A stretch of DNA of 64,000 nucleotides from an uncultured Alphaproteobacteria bacterium (GTDB taxonomy: Bacteria; Pseudomonadota; Alphaproteobacteria; HIMB59; GCA-002718135), in the NCBI GenBank assembly GCA_902615625.1, contig CACMPM010000002.1:60446-124445 (forward strand), in the 5' to 3' direction. Under the pieces are notes generated by a model. That model saw nothing but the letters and a program-made list of their open reading frames with translations. It was not told where the DNA came from and made no database searches. Position numbers and translations under genes: made by a program. Position 1 is the first letter of the stretch, and each line of letters begins with the position of its first letter. Positions 51,044 through 59,488 of this stretch are shown here, piece after piece.

Positions 51044-54040
51044 ATGAGTAAAAATTATTTTGAAGATTGCAAAGCAGCAGTCAAAACTATGCTTTATCCA
51101 GATTTACAACCCGGTAAAACATTGCCTGAAGGAAAGCTTGAGGAATTTCTAGATATGATGTTGATGGCACGAGATGAATGGAGAAATAATATTAATAGAG
51201 ATGCCATTCTAAGAGAATTAAAAAGTGAAATTGATATAGGTTTTTCCGATAATTATATTCGAGCACATGGAAATGAAAAAGAAAGAGATCACATAGATTG
51301 GTTGTATGAAGAAAAAATTAAAATTGATTGGAAGCACTGGAATAGATACAAAACTTATTTGCAGAGAAAACATCCAATTTCTACAATTAATAATTATGAC
51401 TCAGTGACTGATGATATTCTAGGGAATTTAGAAAATCCAAAAAGACCTGGTAAATGGGATACAAGAGGGCTAGTTGTAGGAAGAGTACAATCTGGAAAAA
51501 CATCAAATTACATAGGTCTAGTAAACAAAGCTTTTGATGCGGGCTACAAAAGAATAATTGTTTTATCAGGTATAGAAAAAGACTTAAGAGTACAAACACA
51601 AGTAAGATTTGAAGAGGGTTGTCTTGGCCTAATACTAAGAAAGGATGCTGAAAGAAAAAGAACTGGTATTGGCAATTATATTAATAACATTGATGAATTG
51701 ATGGACATAACTTGTTTTACAACTAGGGATAGTAATGGTGATATTAGAAGAAGTGATATTGAAAAATGGGGACAAATTTTAAGATCAGACGATAAACTTT
51801 TATTAGTTGTCAAAAAAAATGTTTCAGTTTTAGAAAGTTTAATATTGTGGCTAAATAAAATCAGAGATGGAGAAGATAATACAGTTAAATATAATTTTAC
51901 ATCTCAAGCAATCAAAAATAATTTTCCTGAAACTGTAAACGGGATAAATAAACCAGTAATTACTGGCTCACCTTTACTTATAATTGATGATGAGGCAGAT
52001 CACGCTAGTATTGATACAAAAAGACTAAATTGGTTAAATGTTTCTGATGAATTAGATAGTGAATATTCTACAACTGAAATTCCTGATCCAGATCATAGCC
52101 CATCAAGAACTAACGAATGTGTTAGAAGAATACTTAATATTTTTGATAAAAGAGCTTATATTGGTTATACAGCTACTCCGTTTGCAAACATTTTTATAAG
52201 TCCAGAGCGAGAAACAAATACAGAAGGTCTTGATTTATTTCCAAAAGATTTTGTTTATAGTCTCCCAACACCAGATAATTATTTTGGTATTGAACAGGCG
52301 TTTAGTGATGATAAGCCAAATGAAGCATTAGGAATAAAATGCGAATTCGATGATCTTATCAAAAATATTGACGACCATGTTGATGATCCAGAAGATATAA
52401 AAAATGAAAGGGCTACAACTGGTTGGATGCCTCCATTGCAAAGAGATAAAGAGTATGATCCAAAATATAAGAAAATTAATGAAATTCCTCCATCACTAGA
52501 AAACGCAATACTTACCTTTTTGATTTCTTCATCAGTTAGAAAAATTCGAGGACAATCTGATCAACATAGTACAATGATGATACATGTTACAAGATTTACT
52601 AAGGTTCAAGAAAATATAAAGACTCAGGTTAAAAAATTTGTAGATATTGTTAAGAGTGCTGAATTTGGAAATAAAAATGAAGATATTATTAAAAAATTTA
52701 AATATATTTGGGATTATGATTTTGCAAAAACTTTAAATACTGAATTAAATCCTAATAATAATCACATAGAATTTAAAGAAGTAATAAAAAATATTTATGG
52801 TGAAAAAGGAGTTTTACGCAACCTTGAATATGTAAAGTTAACAGGAGGCGTTAAGGACACTTTAGATTATGATGCTTATAAAAATATTGGAAAAACAGTA
52901 ATAGTAATTGGTGGTGTAAAACTTTCAAGAGGATTGACGCTAGAAGGACTTTGTGTAAGTTATTTTTTAAGAACTGCTCAAACTTTATTAGCTGATACAA
53001 TGACTCAGATGGGAAGATTTTTTGGATATAGAAAAGGTTACTTAGATCTTTGCAGAATGTACATTCCTGAACTATTAAAAGATAGATTTTCTGAATTTGC
53101 AAAGTCTATCTCGCATCTTGACTCTCAATTTCATGAAGCAATAATCGATCAACTTACCCCTTCACAATATAAATATGTTGTTCAAGAGTCTCCAAATTGG
53201 AGAATTACATCAAAATCAAAATCTCAAGACACGGTAATGAGAAAATTACATTTTTCAAATATGCTATGTCAATCAATACACTTTTTTAAAGATAAAGATA
53301 AGATTGTTAATAATCAGGATGCTGTTGAAAATTTATTAGCTTCTTTAGATGGAAAGCCATCGAATGGTTTCAATTTTATAGATAATGAATTTACAGCTCC
53401 TAAAGATAGACTATTGTGGGAAAAAGTAGACTCAAAGAAAATAATAAAATTTTTTACAGAATATAAAACTACCTCATTGGCAAGACAAAATAATGCAAAA
53501 AGCATTAGGGAATATATATCCTTATGTAATAAAAATAAAAATCAATTAACAAATTGGTCAGTATTACTTGCAAGCGGTTCTCACAAAACTATTGAATTCA
53601 ATAATCCATTATTAAAAAAATATTCACCAAAGTGTGCGTTTAGGTCTATTGATGCAAAACAAACAAAAGATCTTGAAAATATTTGGTCAGTAGGAGTTAT
53701 ATCTGAACCAATTGATGAAGTTAGTGATTTAAATCAATCCGAATGGGAAATTACTAAAGAGAGACACAAAAAAATAAATAATGAACGTGCAGAAAGAAAA
53801 AAAAGAACAAGTGTTCAATCATATTCAGGATCTGCAGCAAGATATGCTAGAGGTAGTGGATCAGAAAATTACAGAGGATTATTAATAATCTATCCAATCA
53901 TCACAGGAAAAGATGCTAATAGTAAAATTGATCGTTCTGCTTCTTTTGGCTTTGCAGTTAGTTTTCCAAAGACTAGTTATGAGGGGGAGTGGAGAAGGGT
54001 ACAACGTGATTGGTTTATAGATTCAGGAATTGATGTATAA
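51044..54040 (+). CDS. Z1 domain superfamily II helicase/ATPase
   Basis: The 998-residue protein has Walker A GRVQSGKT at 146-153, Walker B region LLIIDDEADHASID near 312-324, motif III YTATPFANIF near 375 and helicase motifs VIGGVKLSRGLTLEGL near 622 and QMGRFFGYRKGY near 655. All are diagnostic for the Z1 domain. A Ser/Arg-rich segment (about 920-950) precedes the C-terminal strand region. Z1 proteins are the motor of MORC-type restriction and Mza-like defence operons. All key residues appear intact. Confidence 0.93.
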   Translation: MSKNYFEDCKAAVKTMLYPDLQPGKTLPEGKLEEFLDMMLMARDEWRNNINRDAILRELKSEIDIGFSDNYIRAHGNEKERDHIDWLYEEKIKIDWKHWNRYKTYLQRKHPISTINNYDSVTDDILGNLENPKRPGKWDTRGLVVGRVQSGKTSNYIGLVNKAFDAGYKRIIVLSGIEKDLRVQTQVRFEEGCLGLILRKDAERKRTGIGNYINNIDELMDITCFTTRDSNGDIRRSDIEKWGQILRSDDKLLLVVKKNVSVLESLILWLNKIRDGEDNTVKYNFTSQAIKNNFPETVNGINKPVITGSPLLIIDDEADHASIDTKRLNWLNVSDELDSEYSTTEIPDPDHSPSRTNECVRRILNIFDKRAYIGYTATPFANIFISPERETNTEGLDLFPKDFVYSLPTPDNYFGIEQAFSDDKPNEALGIKCEFDDLIKNIDDHVDDPEDIKNERATTGWMPPLQRDKEYDPKYKKINEIPPSLENAILTFLISSSVRKIRGQSDQHSTMMIHVTRFTKVQENIKTQVKKFVDIVKSAEFGNKNEDIIKKFKYIWDYDFAKTLNTELNPNNNHIEFKEVIKNIYGEKGVLRNLEYVKLTGGVKDTLDYDAYKNIGKTVIVIGGVKLSRGLTLEGLCVSYFLRTAQTLLADTMTQMGRFFGYRKGYLDLCRMYIPELLKDRFSEFAKSISHLDSQFHEAIIDQLTPSQYKYVVQESPNWRITSKSKSQDTVMRKLHFSNMLCQSIHFFKDKDKIVNNQDAVENLLASLDGKPSNGFNFIDNEFTAPKDRLLWEKVDSKKIIKFFTEYKTTSLARQNNAKSIREYISLCNKNKNQLTNWSVLLASGSHKTIEFNNPLLKKYSPKCAFRSIDAKQTKDLENIWSVGVISEPIDEVSDLNQSEWEITKERHKKINNERAERKKRTSVQSYSGSAARYARGSGSENYRGLLIIYPIITGKDANSKIDRSASFGFAVSFPKTSYEGEWRRVQRDWFIDSGIDV

Positions 54041-55031
54041 TATTGAATCGGAAAAAATTTGGAACTCCATATCTAAAAATTCTAAAGAATTTGATTACTC
54101 AAAAAGACTAGTTCCAATTAATTTAAAAAGAGACCTTAGTCTTGGATATCAAATATCAGATATGTCCTTAAGTATTTTTATAGATATATCAAAAAAAAAT
54201 TTACCAAAAAAAATACCAAATGGAGAAGGTTTTAAAATAAAATATTTGAGCGTTAAAAATAGCAAACATCTTTCTAGGTTAGTTATCTCCTTAACAGAAA
54301 ATAAATATAGAAAAACTTTTTTTAAAGTAACTGATATTTTGATTAATGAATTAGATGGAATCAAAGAAGATAAAAAGATTGTAGACATAGTATTTAGTGA
54401 ACTTTTTTCCTTACAAGATTTTTTTAAAAAACTAGAAACAAGTAAGGGAATGAGTGACAACCTACAGCAAGGTTTATTTACTGAACTTGATTTTCTAGAA
54501 AACGAACTCTTTAATAATTTACCATATAGGGACGCTTTAAATTCATGGCAGGCACCGAATAAATCTGCACACGATTTTTCTAAAAATGGAGTAGTGGTAG
54601 AAATAAAATCAACAAATGAAATACCAGTTAAAAAAATAAAAATAGCAAATGAAAATCAACTTGATAATGGAAACCTTAAGAAACTTTTTTTGTGCACCAA
54701 TGAAGTAAAAAGAAATATCAGTCAGGGCCAAAACTTATATGAAAAAATACAAAATATTAGAAAAAAAATATATAAAAATGATCGTAATTCCCTAAATTAT
54801 TTTAATGCTTTAATTACAAAATGTGGTTTTTTTGAAGAAGATAAAAATAAGTATCATCTTACTTTTAAAATAAATAGAAAAATTTTTCATCACGTTAAAG
54901 GAAAATTTCCAAGATTATCTTCAATCAATTTGCCAAAAGGGATAGACGGGGCAAGCTATAATCTTGATCTTAACTTTTGCCACAATTACTTATTATCAAA
55001 AAATCAAGTAATAGAAAGTTTTTGCAAATGA
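54033..55031 (+). CDS. PD-(D/E)xK motif nuclease (DUF4420-like)
   Basis: The ATG at 54033 (a TTG lies one codon earlier) overlaps the Z1 stop by 8 bases. The 332-residue protein has the PD-(D/E)xK elements Glu in LFTELDFLE (about 150-156), Asp in SAHDFS (about 181) and the Glu-x-Lys of VVEIKSTNE (about 188-196), followed by a helix IANENQL. This is the arrangement of the PD-(D/E)xK motif proteins found beside Z1. It is the likely DNA-cutting subunit of the locus. Its stop overlaps the AIPR start (ATGA). Confidence 0.85.
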   Translation: MYNIESEKIWNSISKNSKEFDYSKRLVPINLKRDLSLGYQISDMSLSIFIDISKKNLPKKIPNGEGFKIKYLSVKNSKHLSRLVISLTENKYRKTFFKVTDILINELDGIKEDKKIVDIVFSELFSLQDFFKKLETSKGMSDNLQQGLFTELDFLENELFNNLPYRDALNSWQAPNKSAHDFSKNGVVVEIKSTNEIPVKKIKIANENQLDNGNLKKLFLCTNEVKRNISQGQNLYEKIQNIRKKIYKNDRNSLNYFNALITKCGFFEEDKNKYHLTFKINRKIFHHVKGKFPRLSSINLPKGIDGASYNLDLNFCHNYLLSKNQVIESFCK

Positions 55032-57064
55032 ACAGATCTCAGGAAATAAAAAATTATTCACTCAAACTTCATGCAGAAGCAAACACTATTTCTGAACATG
55101 CAGAAAAGGGGTTTACAGAATTTGCCTGTCAACAACTAGTCAGTAGTGGAACTATAGAGGATTATAATGAATTTTATTTTGAACAAAAAGTTCGTCATAA
55201 AAATATGAAGTTGAATGGCTATCATCTTGATAACGAAAAAGAAAATCTTGATCTTTTTGTTACTTACTGGACTGGTTCACTCCAACCAATCAAAGTAGAT
55301 GATAAGATAATTAAAGAAACTTATAAATCTCTACAAGATTTTTTTAGAGAATCATTAAAACGCCTTTCTGAAGACCTGCGATTAAGATCAGAACAATATC
55401 AAATTTCAAAATTAATTTATTCTAATAAAAAAAAGATTTTAAAGGTGAGATTATTTGTACTTACCAATGGACTTAGCAACATAAAAGATAATGACATTCC
55501 TGCTTTACAAATTGAAGGACTGAATGTTCATAACCAAATTTTTGATGTTGAACGTCTTTATGAGTATAGCACTATAGGTAATGTAAGTACTGATATCAAA
55601 ATAGACTTTAGTCGTGATTTTAATCATCAAATTCAATGTATTGGAATTAATAATAATCCCAAAGATATTAAAACCTATCTTGCAATCTTACCAGGAGATA
55701 TTCTTTATAAGCTTTATGAAGCATACGGCTCAAAACTAATGGAATTAAATGTTAGATCCTTTTTACAAGTTACAGGAAAAATAAATAAGGGGATTAAAAA
55801 AACCCTTGATGAAGATCCGGAGATGTTTTTTTCATACAATAATGGAATAACTGCAACAGCTGAAGAAATAAAATTTTCTACTGATCAAAATGGAAATAAA
55901 TTTATTTCTTACCTTGGAGGTTTTCAAATTGTGAATGGAGGACAAACTACAGCAAGCATACACCGTGCACGAAAAGTAGATAATATAAATCTTGACTTAA
56001 TTGCAGTGCCTGCAAAAATTTCAATAATTAATAAAAATAAATTAAAAGATATAGTCCCAAGCATATCAAGATTTTCAAATAGTCAAAATTCAGTTAAAAA
56101 TTCAGACTTCCATTCCGATAATGAATACCTGAAACAAATAGAAGAATTAAGTAAGATTGTGTTCATACCTGGTGAAACAGGAAAATGGTATTTTGAAAGA
56201 ATGAGAGGTGATTATCAGAATGATAAATTTAAAGCTGACAATGAAAATAGAGGAAATAAAAATTTTAATGATCTAACTCCTACTTCAAGAAAATTTGAAA
56301 AACTTGAAATAGCTAAATATGTAAATGCATGGGATCAAAAACCACACTTTGTCTGTTCAGGACAGCAAAAAAATTTTATTGAATTCATGGAAGAGCATGC
56401 AATTGAAGCTTTGAAACATAAAATAGATGAAAATTATTTTAAGGATCTAGTTGGTAAATCAATTCTTTACAGATCAGTTGAAAAAATAATAAAAAAAGAA
56501 TTAAAGGATTTAGATAATAAATCACAAATCACATCTTATGTTGTTGCCGTTATTTCAAAAAATGTAGGAAATAAATTTAATTTTTCCTTAGTTTGGCAAG
56601 ATCAAAAAATATCAAAAGAATTAGAAGTAGCAATAATTAAATGGTCTAAGAAAATTTCTGAAAAAGTTTTACAAAGCGTTCCAGCTGGTAAAAATAATCT
56701 TGAATTTTATAAAAAAGGAGATTTTTGGAAAATTATATCAGGGATTACTCTATCAATTGGAAGTTTAGATGTTCCAAAGGAACTAAGGGAAACAAAAATT
56801 AATTCAAAATCAAAATCATTAAACGATTTTTATTCCTCTGAAGAATTATCGAATATTAGAAATTGTAAAAAAATATCCTCTAATAATTGGATAAAATTAA
56901 ATGAATGGGGGCAAAAAACAAACTCATTAAATGATGAAGAACTGGGATATACTTTAACACTAAGTAGAATGGCAAAAAATAATTGGATTGAAAGTCCTTC
57001 ATCAAAAATAGCAGAGATAGGAAATACTATTATAGAACTAGCAGTTGAAGAGGGTATACTTTAA
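55028..57064 (+). CDS. AIPR family protein (abortive-infection phage resistance type)
   Basis: I set the start at ATG 55028, in an ATGA overlap with the nuclease stop; an upstream in-frame start would read 17 residues into that gene. The 678-residue protein carries the AIPR hallmark pair FFSYNNGITATAEEI (about 269-283) and GGFQIVNGGQTTASI (about 297-311). AIPR proteins act in abortive infection and accompany Z1/MORC operons. Its molecular activity is not settled. The methyltransferase gene follows after 6 bases. Confidence 0.88.
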   Translation: MNRSQEIKNYSLKLHAEANTISEHAEKGFTEFACQQLVSSGTIEDYNEFYFEQKVRHKNMKLNGYHLDNEKENLDLFVTYWTGSLQPIKVDDKIIKETYKSLQDFFRESLKRLSEDLRLRSEQYQISKLIYSNKKKILKVRLFVLTNGLSNIKDNDIPALQIEGLNVHNQIFDVERLYEYSTIGNVSTDIKIDFSRDFNHQIQCIGINNNPKDIKTYLAILPGDILYKLYEAYGSKLMELNVRSFLQVTGKINKGIKKTLDEDPEMFFSYNNGITATAEEIKFSTDQNGNKFISYLGGFQIVNGGQTTASIHRARKVDNINLDLIAVPAKISIINKNKLKDIVPSISRFSNSQNSVKNSDFHSDNEYLKQIEELSKIVFIPGETGKWYFERMRGDYQNDKFKADNENRGNKNFNDLTPTSRKFEKLEIAKYVNAWDQKPHFVCSGQQKNFIEFMEEHAIEALKHKIDENYFKDLVGKSILYRSVEKIIKKELKDLDNKSQITSYVVAVISKNVGNKFNFSLVWQDQKISKELEVAIIKWSKKISEKVLQSVPAGKNNLEFYKKGDFWKIISGITLSIGSLDVPKELRETKINSKSKSLNDFYSSEELSNIRNCKKISSNNWIKLNEWGQKTNSLNDEELGYTLTLSRMAKNNWIESPSSKIAEIGNTIIELAVEEGIL

Positions 57065-57070
57065 ATAATT

Positions 57071-58039
57071 ATGCCTATCAAACTTGTTGACCTCTTTTGT
57101 GGAGTGGGGGGTATTCGTCTTGGTTTTGATAGAGCTGCTAAAAAATTAAAAATTAAAACAGAAACAGTATTTGCGTGTGATTTAAATGAAAAAGCTGCAT
57201 CAGTTTATAAAAAGAATTTTTCAATAAATAACTTTCACGGCAATATAAGAGATATAACGAACTACAAGAAAGTTATTGGAAAACATGATATTCTTTTAGC
57301 AGGCTTTCCTTGCCCACCATTCTCTCAAGCAGGTGTAGTTAAACGTAATTCACTTAATAGAAAACATGGTTTTTCAGATAAAGAAGGAAATCTTTTTCCC
57401 GATATCATTAATGTATTAAAGGATACTAAACCAAAAGCATTTCTTCTTGAAAATGTTAGTCATTTAAGAATGCATAATAAAGAGAAAACATTCAAAAGAA
57501 TGATCAAAGAATTACATCAAATTGGATATGAAACAATTAATTATGAAATATTAAATTCTAAAGATTTTGGTCTACCTCAATCAAGAAGGAGGATTTATAT
57601 TATTGGTTTCAGAGATTTTAAATTTTTTCAATTCCCAGTGGGAACAAATAAAAAAACATCTGTAGGCAATATTTTAGAGAAAAAAGTTGATAACAAATAC
57701 TTTATTTCACAAAAATTATGGAAAAGTCATCAAGAGAGAAAAGAAAGAAATAAAAAGAGGGGCATGGGATTTGGATATAGTCTTGTGCATCCTGAAGATA
57801 GTTATACTAGAACTCTCAGCGCAAGATACTATAAAGATGGTAGTGAAATTCTTTTAAAAGTAAAAGGCAAATCAGTACCAAGAAAATTGACTCCACGTGA
57901 GTGTGCAAGACTGCAAGGTTTTCCTGATAGTTTTAAACTACATGTTTCAGATGTAGAGAATTACAAACAATTTGGAAACAGTGTGCCAGTTAATGTAATT
58001 GAAAAGATAGCTGAGGCAATTCTTGATAATTTTATGTAA
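57071..58039 (+). CDS. DNA C5-cytosine methyltransferase (Dcm type)
   Basis: The 322-residue protein has motif I LVDLFCGVGGIRLGF, motif IV FPCPPFSQAG with catalytic Cys81, motif VI ENVSHL, motif VIII QSRRRIYIIGF and motif X QFGNSVPVNVIEKIAEAI. It methylates C5 of cytosine in a specific sequence and presumably marks host DNA against the linked nuclease. The target recognition part (about 190-285) is short. It closes the sigma-led operon. Confidence 0.95.
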   Translation: MPIKLVDLFCGVGGIRLGFDRAAKKLKIKTETVFACDLNEKAASVYKKNFSINNFHGNIRDITNYKKVIGKHDILLAGFPCPPFSQAGVVKRNSLNRKHGFSDKEGNLFPDIINVLKDTKPKAFLLENVSHLRMHNKEKTFKRMIKELHQIGYETINYEILNSKDFGLPQSRRRIYIIGFRDFKFFQFPVGTNKKTSVGNILEKKVDNKYFISQKLWKSHQERKERNKKRGMGFGYSLVHPEDSYTRTLSARYYKDGSEILLKVKGKSVPRKLTPRECARLQGFPDSFKLHVSDVENYKQFGNSVPVNVIEKIAEAILDNFM

Positions 58040-58056
58040 AATTTAATTTATCAATT

Positions 58057-58512
58057 TTACAAATAACCTATATCACTATAAGGGGACATGTATCCATTTT
58101 CAATTTCATCAAGTGTTTCATTACCTTTTTCTACTAACTTCATTGCATTATTTAAAGCCCAGATTTGTTTAGTTGCTATATGAACATCAAAAACTTTTTT
58201 ACCTAACTTAATTTGCTTTTGTTCATCTTTAATTTGATTAATGATATATTCAGCTGCACTAATTGCATTCAAAGAAACATTGGTAAGCTTAGTAGCCTTA
58301 CCCATAAATTCTTTTCTCATATTAATAATTTGTTTAAGTTTTAATCTTTCTTTTCTTTTTTTTAACCAGCCCTCATTTGCTGCTTGTTTTCTTAGTGTTG
58401 ATAAAGAATAATTGAATTCTGTAGAGATATCTTGAAGAGTAGGGTACTCATTTTTCTCTCCTTTGATATAATAATTGCGTGCTTCAGCGTAATCTGGATG
58501 TTTTGTTGTCAT
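58057..58512 (-). CDS. HTH protein resembling phage terminase small subunit
   Basis: The 151-residue protein has an N-terminal helix-turn-helix (TLQDISTEFNYSLSTLRKQA, NEGWLKKRKE) and a helical C-terminal part with lysine-rich segments. This resembles terminase small subunits and their cellular relatives. No other phage structural gene is nearby. An 8-bp inverted repeat lies 3 bases upstream of its start codon (58515-58534), so it may repress itself. It is convergent with the methyltransferase gene. Confidence 0.6.
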   Translation of the reverse strand: MTTKHPDYAEARNYYIKGEKNEYPTLQDISTEFNYSLSTLRKQAANEGWLKKRKERLKLKQIINMRKEFMGKATKLTNVSLNAISAAEYIINQIKDEQKQIKLGKKVFDVHIATKQIWALNNAMKLVEKGNETLDEIENGYMSPYSDIGYL

Positions 58513-58514
58513 AA

Positions 58515-58534
58515 AATCATTAATGCTAATGATT
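58515..58534. promoter_or_regulatory. Inverted repeat at HTH gene start, possible operator
   Basis: AATCATTA (58515-58522) and TAATGATT (58527-58534) form a perfect 8-bp inverted repeat with a 4-base centre, immediately upstream of the start codon at 58512. It could be an operator or block ribosome access. Confidence 0.45.
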
Positions 58535-58604
58535 CTTCTTAAAGAAAGTTCTAGAAAAAATTTTTTGTTAAAAAAAATTTAATAATGTGAATAAATTAGT
58601 TTTT

Positions 58605-59327
58605 TTAATTAGTTAAAATTAGATTTTTAAATTCTTCTACAGCCACCGTAGCTGGTTTATGAATAGCGAAATCAAATTGAGACTGATTAAGAGAGGGCTC
58701 TAAATTTAATTCAACTGTTGGTTTTTTCATTTCTTTAAACAAAGAAACAAATCCTGCTGCGGGATATGTTCCTCCTGATGTGCCAATTGATACAAACAAA
58801 GAGCATTCCATTGCCAAATTATGTATTTCATCCATTTGATAGGGCATTTCACCATAAAAACATACGTGAGGACGCATTTGAGCACCGCAATGCGGACATT
58901 TATGAGTTTCATCAAGATTCTCGTACCATTCAAAAATATGACTCTCATCCATGATACAACGAACCTTATTTAATTCTCCGTGCATATGAATAATTGATGA
59001 AGAACCAGATATCTCATGTAGATTATCAATATTTTGAGTTATTATATTGATTTCTAATGCTTTTTCTAATTCTACAAGTAATTTATGAGCCTTATTTGGC
59101 TTAATTCCTGAGTTTAGTTCCTGTCTGCGTTTATTATAAAATTCATAAACTAAATCAGGATTTCGTTGGAATGCTTGGGGAGTGCAGACATCCTCGATAT
59201 TATAATTAGCCCAAAGTCCATCCTTTGAATCAGTAAATGTTTCAATACCACTTTCTTTAGAAATTCCAGCACCGGTCAATATGAAAAGTTTCTTTGATTT
59301 GGCTAGAATCTGGGATAATTGTTCCAT
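58605..59327 (-). CDS. cobB: NAD-dependent sirtuin deacylase (CobB, class III)
   Basis: I choose the ATG at 59327; a GTG three codons upstream is possible. The 240-residue protein has GAGIS (19-23), TQNID (97-101), the catalytic His116 in HMHG, a zinc-site cysteine pair CPHC (144-147) plus Cys124, and YGEMP. FYNKRR (63-68) supplies the Tyr-x-x-Arg pair of class III desuccinylases. It removes acyl groups from lysine with NAD. It may be a host gene or belong to the island: NAD-consuming sirtuins also serve in defence, but no extra domain is seen. Confidence 0.92.
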   Translation of the reverse strand: MEQLSQILAKSKKLFILTGAGISKESGIETFTDSKDGLWANYNIEDVCTPQAFQRNPDLVYEFYNKRRQELNSGIKPNKAHKLLVELEKALEINIITQNIDNLHEISGSSSIIHMHGELNKVRCIMDESHIFEWYENLDETHKCPHCGAQMRPHVCFYGEMPYQMDEIHNLAMECSLFVSIGTSGGTYPAAGFVSLFKEMKKPTVELNLEPSLNQSQFDFAIHKPATVAVEEFKNLILTN

Positions 59328-59334
59328 TTTATAC

Positions 59335-59346
59335 ACTATATACAGT
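59335..59346. promoter_or_regulatory. Near-palindrome over the sirtuin start region
   Basis: ACTATATACAGT at 59335-59346 is palindromic with one mismatch per arm and lies just upstream of the sirtuin ATG at 59327. It is one of three dyads in this 161-base divergent gap. Confidence 0.3.
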
Positions 59347-59389
59347 ATTTTATTACACGTGAAAATCTATATCTAGTTTATGATATTAT

Positions 59390-59411
59390 AATATACGTTA
59401 AATTGTATATT
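59390..59411. promoter_or_regulatory. Inverted repeat in sirtuin/recombinase gap
   Basis: AATATAC (59390-59396) pairs with GTATATT (59405-59411) across 8 bases. Confidence 0.35.
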
Positions 59412-59445
59412 TAAAATATTGATATTTATATATAATTATTATTGC

Positions 59446-59480
59446 TTGACTATTATTTACGATAACTGTAATTATCGTAA
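59446..59480 (+). promoter_or_regulatory. Promoter with overlapping operator-like repeat before recombinase
   Basis: TTGACT (59446-59451) and TAATTA (59469-59474, 17-base spacer) suit a sigma-70 promoter. A perfect 9-bp inverted repeat TTACGATAA/TTATCGTAA (59457-59465 and 59472-59480) covers the -10 region, 8 bases before the recombinase ATG at 59489. A repressor bound there would block transcription. Confidence 0.5.
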
Positions 59481-59488
59481 TATATAAT

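Noticed and set aside
58605..59327. Sirtuin as a Thoeris, DSR or pAgo-type NADase effector
   Set aside because: The protein is a plain 240-aa CobB with all class III deacylase residues and no fused sensor domain, so a metabolic or regulatory deacylase is more likely.
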